This document shows, in pieces, positions 52,809 to 61,568 of a stretch of DNA of 64,000 bases. The DNA is from Diaphorobacter nitroreducens (GTDB lineage: Bacteria; Pseudomonadota; Gammaproteobacteria; Burkholderiales; Burkholderiaceae_C): assembly GCA_003755025.1 (NCBI GenBank), contig RJVL01000004.1, positions 124,001 to 188,000 of the forward strand. Direction: 5' to 3'. The notes under the pieces are model-generated. The model was not told the origin of the DNA, ran no database searches, and saw only the letters and a program-made list of their open reading frames with translations. Position 1 is the first letter of the stretch. Each line of letters begins with the position of its first letter. Made by a program: the position numbers and the translations under genes.

Positions 52809-53068
52809 CCACGCCCTTCACGATCACGGTGCGCTACTTCGCCTCCATCCGCGAGGCCGTGGGCACGGGGCAGGAGACGGTGCAGACCGGCGCCACCACG
52901 CTGGGCGCCTTGCGCGATGAACTCATCGCCCGTGGCGAGCCCTGGGCCACCTGCCTCTCGCGCGGGCGCGCCGTGCGCGTGGCCCTCGACCAGACCATGG
53001 CGCATGACGCCACGCCGTTGGCGGCAGGCGCCGAGGCGGCGTTCTTTCCGCCCGTCACGGGCGGCTGA
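52805..53068 (+). CDS. moaD: Molybdopterin synthase sulfur carrier subunit MoaD
   Basis: Ubiquitin-like small subunit of molybdopterin synthase, activated as a C-terminal thiocarboxylate. The 87 residues begin MTTPFTITVRYFASIREAVG and end in the required double glycine (FFPPVTGG). The ATG overlaps the moeA stop. The large subunit moaE lies about 1 kb downstream, separated by three small minus-strand genes. Confidence 0.95.
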   Translation: MTTPFTITVRYFASIREAVGTGQETVQTGATTLGALRDELIARGEPWATCLSRGRAVRVALDQTMAHDATPLAAGAEAAFFPPVTGG

Positions 53069-53074
53069 CGGCGT

Positions 53075-53404
53075 TCAAGGCTGCTGCACCGCCAGGGCGG
53101 GCAGCTCGGGGCTGCGCCACCCCAGCAACTCGGCCAGGCGCAGCGTGATCCAGCGCGCCTCGGCTGGGGTCACGCCCGCGTCCGGGCCGGCCAGGCCGGC
53201 GTGGATGCCCAGCAGCACCCCTTCTTCCGACCGCGCACCGCCGTGGTACAGCTGCTGCGCCTGTTCCACCAAGTGGCAGGCCAGGTCCTCGCACCACTCG
53301 TAGCGCGCCCGCACCTCGGCGGCAGGCGCCTGCAGGCGTGCGCGTGTGTCGCTGTACAGCGCGATGAAGGAGGGCGGGACCAGGATCTGGTTGTCGTCGT
53401 GCAT
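53075..53404 (-). CDS. Small hypothetical protein between moaD and a DUF3149 gene
   Basis: A 109-residue protein, MHDDNQILVPPSFIALYSDT at the start, mostly helical with acidic and Ala-rich stretches (YEWCEDLACHLVEQAQQLYH, GGARSEEGVLLGIHAGL). Similar proteins in Comamonadaceae are, as far as I recall, annotated loosely as ATPases with chaperone activity, but I see no nucleotide-binding motif, so the function is unknown. It is convergent with moaD, 6 bases between stops. Confidence 0.75.
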   Translation of the reverse strand: MHDDNQILVPPSFIALYSDTRARLQAPAAEVRARYEWCEDLACHLVEQAQQLYHGGARSEEGVLLGIHAGLAGPDAGVTPAEARWITLRLAELLGWRSPELPALAVQQP

Positions 53405-53425
53405 CTGCCTATTGTCTGGCACGGC

Positions 53426-53463
53426 GAAAAAACACAGGCGCCGCTCTTGCCGGAGACGGCGCC
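53426..53463 (-). terminator. Terminator after the DUF3149 gene
   Basis: Minus strand GGCGCCG, 13-base loop, CGGCGCC followed by TGTGTTTTTTC. It starts 20 bases after the DUF3149 stop and overlaps the upstream region of the 109-residue gene. Confidence 0.8.
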
Positions 53464-53482
53464 CGCGCGGGTCTGGAGCGGA

Positions 53483-53623
53483 TCAGCGCTTTTGCTTTGC
53501 CGGGGGCGCATCGTTGCGCGTGAACAGCCAGATGAAAAAGCCCCCCATGCACAGCATGAAACCGATGCCTATGGCGCTGAACAGACCCACCTCGGTGGTG
53601 AAGAGTTGCTTGAGCAGTTGCAT
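53483..53623 (-). CDS. DUF3149 single-span membrane protein
   Basis: A 46-residue protein, MQLLKQLFTTEVGLFSAIGI then GFMLCMGGFFIWLFTRNDAP, and a basic tail. It has one membrane helix and the DUF3149 pattern (LFTTEVGL ... FFIWLF). Function unknown; it is conserved in betaproteobacteria. A good GGAGG site precedes the ATG at 53623. Confidence 0.85.
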   Translation of the reverse strand: MQLLKQLFTTEVGLFSAIGIGFMLCMGGFFIWLFTRNDAPPAKQKR

Positions 53624-53735
53624 GGCATTTTTCCTCCGTCGTTATGTGATGGAGCCATTGCAGCGCAGCCCGGCGGGAGCCCCTTTGAGACAAGTCAAAA
53701 ATCCGGGTATACCCCACTATTGTCGTCAAGTACCT

Positions 53736-53990
53736 TCAATCAGGCACGAACAGGCGCTCAAAGCGCTGCTGGTCGCCTTCCAGCTCGAAGGTCACGAGCT
53801 GGCCCATCTTCGCGTCAGCCTTGCGGTGGGCGGAGAACAGGCTGTAGCGGCCCGCCAGGTCGAAGCTGGGCAGATCGACCAAGGCATAGGGGTGGGGCAC
53901 GAAAGTCTGGAACTCAAACACCACACGGTGCGCATTGCGCGGCGAGGGGTAGAGCAGGTAGTCGTCGGTGGTGATGGTCTGCAGGGCCAT
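53736..53990 (-). CDS. Hypothetical 84-residue protein divergent from moaE
   Basis: Starts MALQTITTDDYLLYPSPRNA and ends FERLFVPD. The composition (FEFQTFVPHPYALVDLPSFD, MGQLVTFELEGDQQRFERLF) looks like a real small folded protein, but I recognise no family. The ATG at 53990 is preferred; the frame continues upstream as antisense to moaE. It could be a false positive. Confidence 0.6.
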   Translation of the reverse strand: MALQTITTDDYLLYPSPRNAHRVVFEFQTFVPHPYALVDLPSFDLAGRYSLFSAHRKADAKMGQLVTFELEGDQQRFERLFVPD

Positions 53991-54056
53991 GGTGTGCAAG
54001 TGTGGGGTGGGCGTTAAAGTGCCGTCAATCCCGCAATTCTGCCGCTGACCACTGCC

Positions 54057-54533
54057 ATGCACCGCGTTTCCATCCAGACCCATGACTTCGACGTTTCCAC
54101 CGAGCTGGAGGCGCTGCGTGCGCGGGACGCGCGCGTGGGGGCGGTGTGCTGCTTCGTGGGCACGGTGCGCGACCGCAACGAAGGGGACAGCGTGGCCTCC
54201 ATGGAGCTGGAGCACTACCCGGGCATGACCGAGAAATCCATCGAGGCCATGGTGGATGCGGCGTTTGCACGTTTTAACCTCTATGGCGTGCGCGTGATCC
54301 ACCGCGTGGGGCTGCTCGCGCCCATGGACCAGATCGTGATGGTGGCCGTGACCTCGGCGCACCGCGGCGAGAGCTTTCAGGCCTGCGAGTTCGTCATGGA
54401 CTACCTCAAGACCCAGGCGCCGTTCTGGAAGAAGGAGCAGACGCCAGATGGTGCGCGCTGGGTGGATGCGCGCGTAAGCGACGATGCGGCGCTGGCGCGC
54501 TGGGGCATCGCCGCGCCGCCCCAGGTGGGCTGA
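54057..54533 (+). CDS. moaE: Molybdopterin synthase catalytic subunit MoaE
   Basis: Large subunit that transfers sulfur from MoaD to precursor Z to make molybdopterin. The 158 residues include the N-terminal VSIQTHDFDVSTELEALRAR, CFVGTVRDRNEGDSVASMEL, AHRGESFQACEFVMDYLK and the catalytic-lysine segment KTQAPFWKKEQTPDG. Its partner moaD lies on the same strand about 1 kb upstream. Confidence 0.97.
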   Translation: MHRVSIQTHDFDVSTELEALRARDARVGAVCCFVGTVRDRNEGDSVASMELEHYPGMTEKSIEAMVDAAFARFNLYGVRVIHRVGLLAPMDQIVMVAVTSAHRGESFQACEFVMDYLKTQAPFWKKEQTPDGARWVDARVSDDAALARWGIAAPPQVG

Positions 54534-54550
54534 CTTTTATCGTCCGGCGG

Positions 54551-54578
54551 CTTGAAATCGAGGCCCCGGAGCCCTAGC
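54551..54578 (+). promoter_or_regulatory. Sigma-32-like promoter for clpB
   Basis: CTTGAAA (perfect -35) is followed 14 bases later by CCCTAGC, a fair match to the CCCCAT -10. It lies just before clpB, with the start codon about 25 bases downstream of the -10. Confidence 0.7.
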
Positions 54579-54601
54579 TAGCGACAAGTTGGAGGTTTCA
54601 C

Positions 54602-57205
54602 ATGCGTCTTGATAAATTCACCACGAAGTTCCAAGAAGCGCTGTCTGATGCACAGTCGCTGGCCCTGGGACATGACAACGCCTACATAGAGCCCGTGCAC
54701 ATGCTGGTGGCCATGCTGCGCCAAGATGAAGGCCCGCGCGCGCTGCTGCAGCGTGCCGGCGCCAATGTGCCGGGCCTGCTGGCTGCGGCCGAGGCCGCCG
54801 TCAAGCGCCTGCCCCAGGTGCAGGGCCAGGACCAGGTGCAGGGCAGCCCCGAGCTGGGCCGTGTGCTGCAGGCCACCGAGAAGGAGGCCATCAAGCGCGG
54901 CGACCAGTTCATCGCCAGCGAATTGTTTTTGCTGGCGCTGGTCGACAGCAAGGGCGAGGCCGCGCAGCTGGCCAAGGACAACGGCGTGACCCGCAAGAGC
55001 CTGGAGGCGGCCATCGACGCCGTGCGTGGCGGCCAGAAGGTGGACAGCGCCGAAGCCGAGGGGCAGCGCGAGGCGCTGAAGAAATACACGCTGGACCTGA
55101 CCGAGCGCGCCCGCCAGGGCAAGCTGGACCCGGTGATCGGCCGCGACGACGAGATCCGCCGCGCCATCCAGGTGCTGCAGCGGCGCAGCAAGAACAACCC
55201 CGTGCTGATCGGCGAGCCCGGCGTGGGCAAGACCGCCATCGTCGAGGGGCTGGCCCAGCGCATCGTCGAGGGCGAAGTGCCCGAGACGCTGAAGAACAAG
55301 CGCGTGCTGGTGCTGGACATGGCCGGCCTGTTGGCGGGTGCCAAGTACCGCGGCGAGTTCGAGGAACGCCTGAAGTCCGTGCTGAAGGAAGTGGCGCACG
55401 AGGAAGGCCGCATCATCCTCTTCATCGACGAGATCCACACCATGGTCGGCGCCGGCAAGGCCGAAGGCGCCATGGACGCGGGCAACATGCTGAAACCCGC
55501 ACTGGCGCGCGGCGAGCTGCACTGCATCGGCGCGACCACGCTGGACGAGTACCGCAAGTACATCGAGAAGGATGCGGCGCTGGAGCGGCGCTTTCAGAAG
55601 GTGCTGGTGGACGAGCCCAGCGTGGAAGACACCATCGCCATCCTGCGCGGCCTGCAGGTGCGCTACGAGGCGCACCACGGCGTGGACATCACCGACCCGG
55701 CCATCGTGGCCGCGGCCGAGCTGTCGCACCGCTACATCACCGACCGTTTTTTGCCTGACAAGGCCATCGATCTGATCGACGAGGCCGCGGCCAAGATCAA
55801 GATCGAGATCGACTCCAAGCCCGAGTCGATGGACAAGCTCGAGCGCCGCATGATCCAGCTCAAGATCGAGCGCGAGGCGATGAAGAAAGAGACCGATGAG
55901 GCCTCGCAAAAACGCCTGCAGCTCATCGAGGAAGAGTTGGGCAATGTGGAGCGCGAGTACGCCGATCTGGAAGAGGTCTGGAAAGCCGAGAAGGCCAGCG
56001 CGCAGGGCTCCGAACAGATCCGCAAGGACATCGATGCCATCCGCACGCAGATCGACGACCTGAAGCGCAAGGGCGATTTCAACAAGGTCGCCGAGCTGCA
56101 GTACGGCACGCTGCCAGAACTGGAAAAGCGCCTGAAGGAAGCGCAGGACAGCGAGGCCGGCGGGACCGGCACCAAGCACAAGCTGCTGCGCACCCAGGTG
56201 GGTGCCGAGGAAATCGCCGAGGTGGTCAGCCGCGCCACCGGCATTCCCGTGGCCAAGATGATGCAGGGCGAGAAGGACAAGCTGCTGCACATGGAGGAAA
56301 AGCTGCACGAGCGCGTGGTGGGCCAGGACGAGGCGATCTCCGCCGTGGCCAATGCCATCCGCCGCTCGCGCTCGGGCCTATCAGACCCCAACCGGCCGCT
56401 GGGCAGCTTCCTGTTCCTGGGGCCCACGGGCGTGGGCAAGACCGAGCTGTGCAAGGCGCTGGCCGGGTTTCTCTTCGACAGTGAAGAGCATCTGGTGCGC
56501 ATCGACATGAGCGAGTTCATGGAAAAGCATAGCGTCGCGCGCTTGATTGGTGCGCCTCCCGGCTATGTGGGCTATGAAGAGGGCGGCTACCTGACCGAGG
56601 CTGTGCGCCGCAAGCCCTACAGCGTGCTGCTGCTGGATGAGGTGGAAAAGGCCCACCCCGACGTGTTCAACGTGCTGCTTCAGGTGCTGGACGACGGCCG
56701 CCTGACCGATGGCCAGGGGCGCACCGTGGATTTCAAGAACACGGTGATCGTGATGACCAGCAACATTGGCTCGCACCTGATTCAGGCCATGGTGGGCCAG
56801 GATGCCGAGGACATCAAGGAAGCCGTGTGGGGGGAACTCAAGGGCCATTTCCGACCCGAATTCCTCAACCGCATCGACGAGACGGTGGTGTTCCACGGGC
56901 TGGATGCCAAGCACATCGAAGCGATTGCACGCATTCAGTTGCGTCTGCTGGAGGCGCGGCTGGCAAAAATGGACCTGGCCCTGCAGGTGTCGCCGGCAGC
57001 GATGGGCGAACTGGCCAAGGTGGGGTTCGACCCGGTGTTCGGGGCACGTCCGCTCAAGCGCGCCATCCAGCAGCGCATCGAGAACCCGCTGTCCAAGCTG
57101 CTGCTGGAGGGCCGCTACCCGCCCAAGAGCGTGATTCCGGTGGATGTCGATCCTGTGACAGACCCAGGGGTATTCCACTTCGGCGAGGCCCGCCCCGCGG
57201 GGTGA
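54602..57205 (+). CDS. clpB: ATP-dependent chaperone ClpB
   Basis: Hexameric AAA+ disaggregase that works with DnaK to rescue aggregated proteins after heat shock. The 867 residues have the N domain ([20 protein letters not shown]), first AAA+ domain with Walker [15 protein letters not shown], a long coiled-coil middle domain (about 400-530), and second AAA+ domain with [14 protein letters not shown] and Walker [21 protein letters not shown]. Full length. Preceded by a sigma-32-like promoter. Confidence 0.98.
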   Translation: MRLDKFTTKFQEALSDAQSLALGHDNAYIEPVHMLVAMLRQDEGPRALLQRAGANVPGLLAAAEAAVKRLPQVQGQDQVQGSPELGRVLQATEKEAIKRGDQFIASELFLLALVDSKGEAAQLAKDNGVTRKSLEAAIDAVRGGQKVDSAEAEGQREALKKYTLDLTERARQGKLDPVIGRDDEIRRAIQVLQRRSKNNPVLIGEPGVGKTAIVEGLAQRIVEGEVPETLKNKRVLVLDMAGLLAGAKYRGEFEERLKSVLKEVAHEEGRIILFIDEIHTMVGAGKAEGAMDAGNMLKPALARGELHCIGATTLDEYRKYIEKDAALERRFQKVLVDEPSVEDTIAILRGLQVRYEAHHGVDITDPAIVAAAELSHRYITDRFLPDKAIDLIDEAAAKIKIEIDSKPESMDKLERRMIQLKIEREAMKKETDEASQKRLQLIEEELGNVEREYADLEEVWKAEKASAQGSEQIRKDIDAIRTQIDDLKRKGDFNKVAELQYGTLPELEKRLKEAQDSEAGGTGTKHKLLRTQVGAEEIAEVVSRATGIPVAKMMQGEKDKLLHMEEKLHERVVGQDEAISAVANAIRRSRSGLSDPNRPLGSFLFLGPTGVGKTELCKALAGFLFDSEEHLVRIDMSEFMEKHSVARLIGAPPGYVGYEEGGYLTEAVRRKPYSVLLLDEVEKAHPDVFNVLLQVLDDGRLTDGQGRTVDFKNTVIVMTSNIGSHLIQAMVGQDAEDIKEAVWGELKGHFRPEFLNRIDETVVFHGLDAKHIEAIARIQLRLLEARLAKMDLALQVSPAAMGELAKVGFDPVFGARPLKRAIQQRIENPLSKLLLEGRYPPKSVIPVDVDPVTDPGVFHFGEARPAG

Positions 57206-57269
57206 GGTCTACCATTGATCGAGGGCGCGGGCCTTTCCCGCGCCTTCATCTACCAGAAAGGGGCATGGT

Positions 57270-57575
57270 TTGAACGAAATTGTGGCCGGTGCGATCCGGT
57301 GGACGTTGCGGCTCGTGGTCGTCGCCATGGGTGCACTTTTTTTCCTGAGTCTGCTGGCCGCGGCCGCCGTTCTGGCACTCGTGTGGGGCGCACGCGCCGT
57401 GTGGGCGCGCCTCACGGGCCGCCCGGTCATGCCCTGGGCCATGCGCATGAACCCGCGCGAGGGGTGGAGCACCGTGTACCGCAGCACGGCACGCTGGACG
57501 GCGCCCGGCCCGACGGCGCATGCCCCGCAGCGCAGCACGGACGTCACCGACGTCGTGCCGCGCGAAGTGCATTGA
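57270..57575 (+). CDS. Small single-span membrane protein, unknown function
   Basis: A 101-residue protein with an N-terminal membrane helix (about 16-43, VVVAMGALFFLSLLAAAAVL) and a basic, Arg/Pro-rich cytoplasmic tail (TGRPVMPWAMRMNPREGWST). The start codon appears to be TTG at 57270 with an AAAGGGG site 9 bases before it. No family recognised. It lies 64 bases downstream of clpB on the same strand and is followed by repeat copy 9. Confidence 0.7.
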   Translation: MNEIVAGAIRWTLRLVVVAMGALFFLSLLAAAAVLALVWGARAVWARLTGRPVMPWAMRMNPREGWSTVYRSTARWTAPGPTAHAPQRSTDVTDVVPREVH

Positions 57576-57576
57576 T

Positions 57577-57635
57577 TGCTATTGAAATATGAGCTGCTGG
57601 CGCTTGCTGGATAAGCGCCGGAGGCTCAAAAGGCT
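57577..57635 (-). repeat. Dispersed intergenic hairpin repeat, copy 9
   Basis: GAGCTGCTGGCGCTT (57591-57605) pairs with AAGCGCCGGAGGCTC (57613-57627) with two mismatches; loop GCTGGAT. The outer GCTATTGAAATAT and CAAAAGGCTATAA are themselves partly complementary. It separates the small membrane-protein gene and the convergent GFA gene. Confidence 0.85.
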
Positions 57636-57658
57636 ATAACACTCTCCGCCCCGTGCAT

Positions 57659-58063
57659 TCAGCCGTTGGGCGGCCCGTATTGCGCGATCACCTGCTGCTC
57701 GGTGAGCGTCGGCGTCTGGTTCGCGAAGGCGTAGTACGCGGGCTTCTTGTCGATGTAGATCTGGCTGGCCAGTTCGAAGTCCTGCGTCTCGAAGGCCCCG
57801 GCGGGAATGAAATATTCGCCCGTCGCCAGCAGCTTGTAGTACAGGTGTGTTCCGCAGCGCGTGCAGAAGGCCCGCTGTGCCCAATCAGAGGACGCATACA
57901 CGCCGATATGCTCCTCACCCGTGAACTCCACATCCGGCCCGCAATGCACGGCCAGCAGCGGCCCGCCACCCCAGCGGCGGCAGAAGCCGCAATGGCAGGC
58001 GCCGATTTCCTTGGCCGCGGGGGACGTGAAGTGGACTGCGCCGCAAAGACAATGACCGTTCAT
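57659..58063 (-). CDS. GFA family protein (glutathione-dependent formaldehyde-activating/CENP-V fold)
   Basis: A 134-residue zinc-binding protein with the Mss4-like fold. MNGHCLCGAVHFTSP holds Cys5 and Cys7, GACHCGFCRRWGGGPLL holds three more, and FCTRCGTHLYYK holds the last pair. The family name comes from one enzyme (Gfa), and most members, probably including this one, are of unknown substrate. The ATG at 58063 places the first CxC directly at the N-terminus. Confidence 0.92.
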   Translation of the reverse strand: MNGHCLCGAVHFTSPAAKEIGACHCGFCRRWGGGPLLAVHCGPDVEFTGEEHIGVYASSDWAQRAFCTRCGTHLYYKLLATGEYFIPAGAFETQDFELASQIYIDKKPAYYAFANQTPTLTEQQVIAQYGPPNG

Positions 58064-58169
58064 CTCGTGTTCCTTTCAATCGGAAGGGCAGGGGCGCATC
58101 TTACGGGGGCAGGGCGGCAACACAATGTCACGCGCGGCTCGGTCTGGCGGTGGGGCGGCGAGCCCTATC

Positions 58170-59615
58170 ATGCACGGCATGAGCCCTGATGACATCCGCC
58201 ACCTGTTCGACCTCCAACGCCAAGCCAGCCGCGCCCACCCCGATGTGCCCTTGATGGTGCGTCGAGAGCGTTTGCTGCGGCTGTCCAAGATGCTGGACGA
58301 ACATGGGCCGGTGCTGGCGGCGGCGGTGCAGGCGGACTTTGGCATGCGCTCGCAGCGCCTGACGGAGGTGGCCGACCTTTTCGTGCTGCGCGCGGAACTG
58401 GGGCATACGCTCAGGCATCTGGCGCGCTGGAGCCGGCGCACGAGGGTGCGCACGCCGCTGTTCCTGCAGCCAGCGCGTGGCTGGATCGAGCGCCAGCCGC
58501 TGGGCGTGGTGGGCATCATCTCGCCGTGGAACTACCCGGTGCAGCTGGCGCTGGGGCCGGCCATTGGTGCGCTGGCCGCGGGCAACCGGGTGATGCTCAA
58601 GCCGAGTGAGCTCACGCCCCACACGTCCGCCCAACTGGCCGCGCTGGTGGCGCAGTTCTTCGCACCCGAAGAGTTCTGCGTGGTGCAGGGCGACGCGGCC
58701 ACGGCCGCGCTCGTGGCATCGCTGCCATTCGACCATCTGGTGTTCACCGGCTCCACCGCCGTGGGGCGCAAGGTGGCGCAGGCGGCGGCGGCCAATCTCA
58801 CGCCGACCACGCTGGAGCTGGGCGGCAAGTCGCCGTGCATCATCGATGCGGACTGCGACATGCAGGAGGCAGCGCTCAAGATCGCCCATGGCAAGCTGCT
58901 CAACGCGGGCCAGACCTGCATCGCACCCGACTACGTGCTGCTGCCGCGTGGCAACGAGGCGGCCTTTGCCGAAGCGTTCCGCGTGGCGGTGGCGCGGCTG
59001 TTTCCGTACTTCGAGGGCAACCCGGACTACGCCTCCATCATCAGCACGCGCCACCTCGCACGGCTGCGCACCATGCTGCAGCAAGCCCAGACGCAAGGGG
59101 CGGAGGTACACGTGCTGCAACCCGTGCCGGGCTCGCCCCCGCCACCGCCTCCGGGTATCGGCGACGGCGTAGGGCGGCAGATGGCGCCAACGCTGGTGTT
59201 CGGTGCCAGCCCGAACATGCAGCTCATGCAGGAAGAAATCTTCGGGCCCGTGCTGCCCGTGCTCAGCTACGAGCGCCTGGACGATGCCATTGCCCACATC
59301 AACGCGCACCCGCGTCCGTTGGCGCTGTATTGGTTCGGGCGCAGCGAGGCGGTGCGCGACGATGTGCTGCGGCGCACCGTGAGTGGCGGCGTCTCGGTGA
59401 ACGACACGCTGATGCACATCGCGCACGACGCGCTGCCTTTTGGCGGCGTGGGTGACAGCGGCTGGGGCGCCTACCATGGCGAGGCCGGCTTTCTGCGCTT
59501 TTGCCACCAGAAGTCGGTGCTGGCGCAGTCGCGCTGGTCGCTGGGACACCTGCTATACCCGCCCTATGGCGCGCGTTTCGACCAAGTGATGGCGCTGCTG
59601 CGCCGCCTGATGTAG
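58170..59615 (+). CDS. Aldehyde dehydrogenase, coniferyl aldehyde dehydrogenase type
   Basis: About 481 residues, NAD(P)-dependent aldehyde oxidation. GIISPWNYPVQLALGPAIGA, GNRVMLKPSELTPHTS, FTGSTAVGRKVAQAAAANLT, the catalytic Glu in LELGGKSPCIIDAD and the nucleophile in NAGQTCIAPDYVLL are all present. The C-terminal GGVGDSGWGAYHGEAGFLRF resembles coniferyl/long-chain fatty aldehyde dehydrogenases. The ATG at 58170 (MHGMSPDDI) was chosen; an in-frame start at 58125 is also possible. The true substrate is uncertain. Confidence 0.88.
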   Translation: MHGMSPDDIRHLFDLQRQASRAHPDVPLMVRRERLLRLSKMLDEHGPVLAAAVQADFGMRSQRLTEVADLFVLRAELGHTLRHLARWSRRTRVRTPLFLQPARGWIERQPLGVVGIISPWNYPVQLALGPAIGALAAGNRVMLKPSELTPHTSAQLAALVAQFFAPEEFCVVQGDAATAALVASLPFDHLVFTGSTAVGRKVAQAAAANLTPTTLELGGKSPCIIDADCDMQEAALKIAHGKLLNAGQTCIAPDYVLLPRGNEAAFAEAFRVAVARLFPYFEGNPDYASIISTRHLARLRTMLQQAQTQGAEVHVLQPVPGSPPPPPPGIGDGVGRQMAPTLVFGASPNMQLMQEEIFGPVLPVLSYERLDDAIAHINAHPRPLALYWFGRSEAVRDDVLRRTVSGGVSVNDTLMHIAHDALPFGGVGDSGWGAYHGEAGFLRFCHQKSVLAQSRWSLGHLLYPPYGARFDQVMALLRRLM

Positions 59616-59770
59616 CGCGGCGTAGCCGTGGCATGCGCGCTATGCCACAGATGGCCGCGTTTGCGTGCAATGGTGGGGTTGGCAAGGTGGAAACTGCGGG
59701 GCATGAGAGGCGAAGCGGTATTTGCGCGAAAATGCTGGGTTTTTCGCTTTTCACCTGCTTTCGTTTTCCC

Positions 59771-60292
59771 ATGTCCAGTATCCAGGTTCGTCCCGCCACC
59801 CTTCGCGATGCCAAAGCCATTGCCCAGGTTCATACCTCCGCCGCGTTGGAAGCTTACCGAGGGCTGCTGCCTGACGATCAGTTGAAGTCCATGTCGTCCG
59901 TCGAGAAGCGCCAAGCCTACTGGCGCGAGGCGATCGAGTATTGCGAGCCCCAGGTCCAGGTGGCCGTGGACGGCGACAAGATCGTCGGTTTCGTCGGCTT
60001 CGACCGCTCGCGTGATGAAAAGACGCGCAACACCACCGGTGAAATCTGGGCCATCTACGCGGCCCCCTCGCATTGGAACAAGGGTGTGGGCGTGGCCCTG
60101 TGGGACGCCGCGCGCGACGGCCTGCACGAAGAGGGCTGCACCACCGTGACGGCCTGGGTGCCGCTGCGCAATGAGCGTGCCCTGCGCTTTCATGAACTTG
60201 CCGGCTTCAAGCGCGAGATGACGACCGCCAAGACCGCTGTGGTCGGCGGCGTGAAGATCGAGGAAGTGCGCCTCAAGCGCCCGATCAACTGA
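59771..60292 (+). CDS. GNAT family N-acetyltransferase
   Basis: A 173-residue acetyl-CoA-dependent acetyltransferase. It starts MSSIQVRPATLRDAKAIAQV and contains IVGFVGFDRSRDEKTRNTTG, the acetyl-CoA loop around WNKGVGVALWDAARDGL (a Q/RxxGxG/A-like site) and ALRFHELAGFKREMT. The substrate is unknown. It starts 155 bases after the aldehyde dehydrogenase, and the gap shows no gene. It lies nine bases before the methyltransferase, probably co-transcribed. Confidence 0.9.
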   Translation: MSSIQVRPATLRDAKAIAQVHTSAALEAYRGLLPDDQLKSMSSVEKRQAYWREAIEYCEPQVQVAVDGDKIVGFVGFDRSRDEKTRNTTGEIWAIYAAPSHWNKGVGVALWDAARDGLHEEGCTTVTAWVPLRNERALRFHELAGFKREMTTAKTAVVGGVKIEEVRLKRPIN

Positions 60293-60300
60293 GCCCCGCC

Positions 60301-61473
60301 ATGATCCACTGGAGCGAACACGGCGAGGACCGCAGCGCGCCGTGGCGCTCCGAAAGCGGCGCCAGCGCGCCGCGCCGGGTGGTGTTGGCTGACGACACGC
60401 TGGCTGCCGATGCGGCCTATCGCCTGGTATGCGAAGGCACGGCCCTGCTGTGGCGCGGCGACTTTCAGAACGCGCGCCATCTGCTGGACGCGCTCAAGCG
60501 CCGTATCGAACGTCCGCGCAAGAGCGGCAAAGGCGGTCGGAACAGCGCCGTGCCCGCGGCGGAGTTCCCGCACGCCTTTCATTTGCATCGCCAGGCGCAG
60601 GCACAGCGCGCCCGCCTGCTGGGGCTGCTGCTGATCGAGCTGCAGCCCGACTGGAGCATCGCCCTGCGCCGCGCCCCCGACTGGCGCGCGGCCTGCGCCG
60701 AGGCCTGGGGCCCGGCGCTGCAGGAGTCCACCGTTGTCTCGCTGCGCGAGTTGCTGGGCGCCGTGGGGGCGCACGAATGGCGCCGCAAGGGGGTGGATGT
60801 GCCCGCTCTGGGCGCATGCATTTACCCGCATTACGGCGTGTTTTCGCCCGTGCGGGGCGAGTATGTGGACCTGGTCGCCCAGGCCCCGCTGCCGCCGGGC
60901 GCGGATGCGCTCGCTTTCGAGATCGGCACCGGCACCGGCGTGCTGGCCGCCGTGCTGGCACGGCGTGGCGTGGCCCGCGTGGTGGCGACCGAGTTGGACC
61001 CGCGTGCCCTGGCCTGTGCGCGGGACAACCTGACGCGGCTGGGCCTGGAGGACCGCGTGCAGTTGCTGCAGACCGATCTGTTCCCGCCCGCGACCACCTT
61101 CGGGCGGGCGCCACTCATCGTCTGCAACCCGCCCTGGCTGCCGGCCAAGGCCAGCGCGCCCATCGAGCGCGCGGTGTATGACGAAGACAGTCGCATGCTG
61201 CGTGGTTTTCTGACGGGGTTGCCTGCGCACCTGGCGCCGCACGGCGAGGGATGGCTCATCCTGTCGGACCTGGCGGAGCATTTGCGCCTGCGCACCCGCG
61301 ACGCACTGCTGGGCTGGATTGGCGCCGCGGGGTTGCGGGTGCTGGGCCGCCACGACATCCGCCCGCGCCACGCCAAGGCCACCGCCGGTGGCGATGCACT
61401 GGCCGACGCGCGCGCGGCCGAGGTCACGTCGCTGTGGCGCCTGGGTTTGGCAAGCCCGACGCAACAGTCCTGA
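60301..61473 (+). CDS. Class I SAM methyltransferase with NPPW motif (PrmC/HemK-like)
   Basis: A 390-residue protein. The N-terminal half (about 1-190) is helical and Arg-rich, without a family I recognise. The C-terminal half is a methyltransferase with motif I ALAFEIGTGTGVLAAVLA, ATELDPRALACARDN, and LIVCNPPWLPAKASAPIE. The NPPW signature is shared by glutamine- and adenine-N6-methyltransferases. The target is unknown (release factor, ribosomal protein or nucleic acid). Repeat copy 10 lies between it and dusC. Confidence 0.87.
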   Translation: MIHWSEHGEDRSAPWRSESGASAPRRVVLADDTLAADAAYRLVCEGTALLWRGDFQNARHLLDALKRRIERPRKSGKGGRNSAVPAAEFPHAFHLHRQAQAQRARLLGLLLIELQPDWSIALRRAPDWRAACAEAWGPALQESTVVSLRELLGAVGAHEWRRKGVDVPALGACIYPHYGVFSPVRGEYVDLVAQAPLPPGADALAFEIGTGTGVLAAVLARRGVARVVATELDPRALACARDNLTRLGLEDRVQLLQTDLFPPATTFGRAPLIVCNPPWLPAKASAPIERAVYDEDSRMLRGFLTGLPAHLAPHGEGWLILSDLAEHLRLRTRDALLGWIGAAGLRVLGRHDIRPRHAKATAGGDALADARAAEVTSLWRLGLASPTQQS

Positions 61474-61504
61474 ATCGCATGCGCTCGGGCGATATGGCGC
61501 TCCT

Positions 61505-61553
61505 GTTTTTATAGCTTACAGCCCTTGAACAGTAAGCGCTAGAGGCTTGTTTG
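61505..61553 (-). repeat. Dispersed intergenic hairpin repeat, copy 10
   Basis: ATAGCTTACAGCCCTT on the left and AAGCGCTAGAGGCTTG on the right; pairing is partial. TTTTT precedes it and TTGTTTGA follows. It lies between the methyltransferase and dusC, its right end just before the dusC ATG. Confidence 0.78.
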
Positions 61554-61568
61554 ACCCATAAGCTGCTG

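Noticed and set aside
54578..56308. 576-codon ORF antisense to clpB
   Set aside because: Shadow frame of a strongly coding gene; Leu/His/Gln-rich without domains.
59616..59770. Gap between the aldehyde dehydrogenase and GNAT genes as a possible small gene or RNA
   Set aside because: No ribosome-binding site with a plausible ORF and no strong hairpin was seen in the 155 bases.
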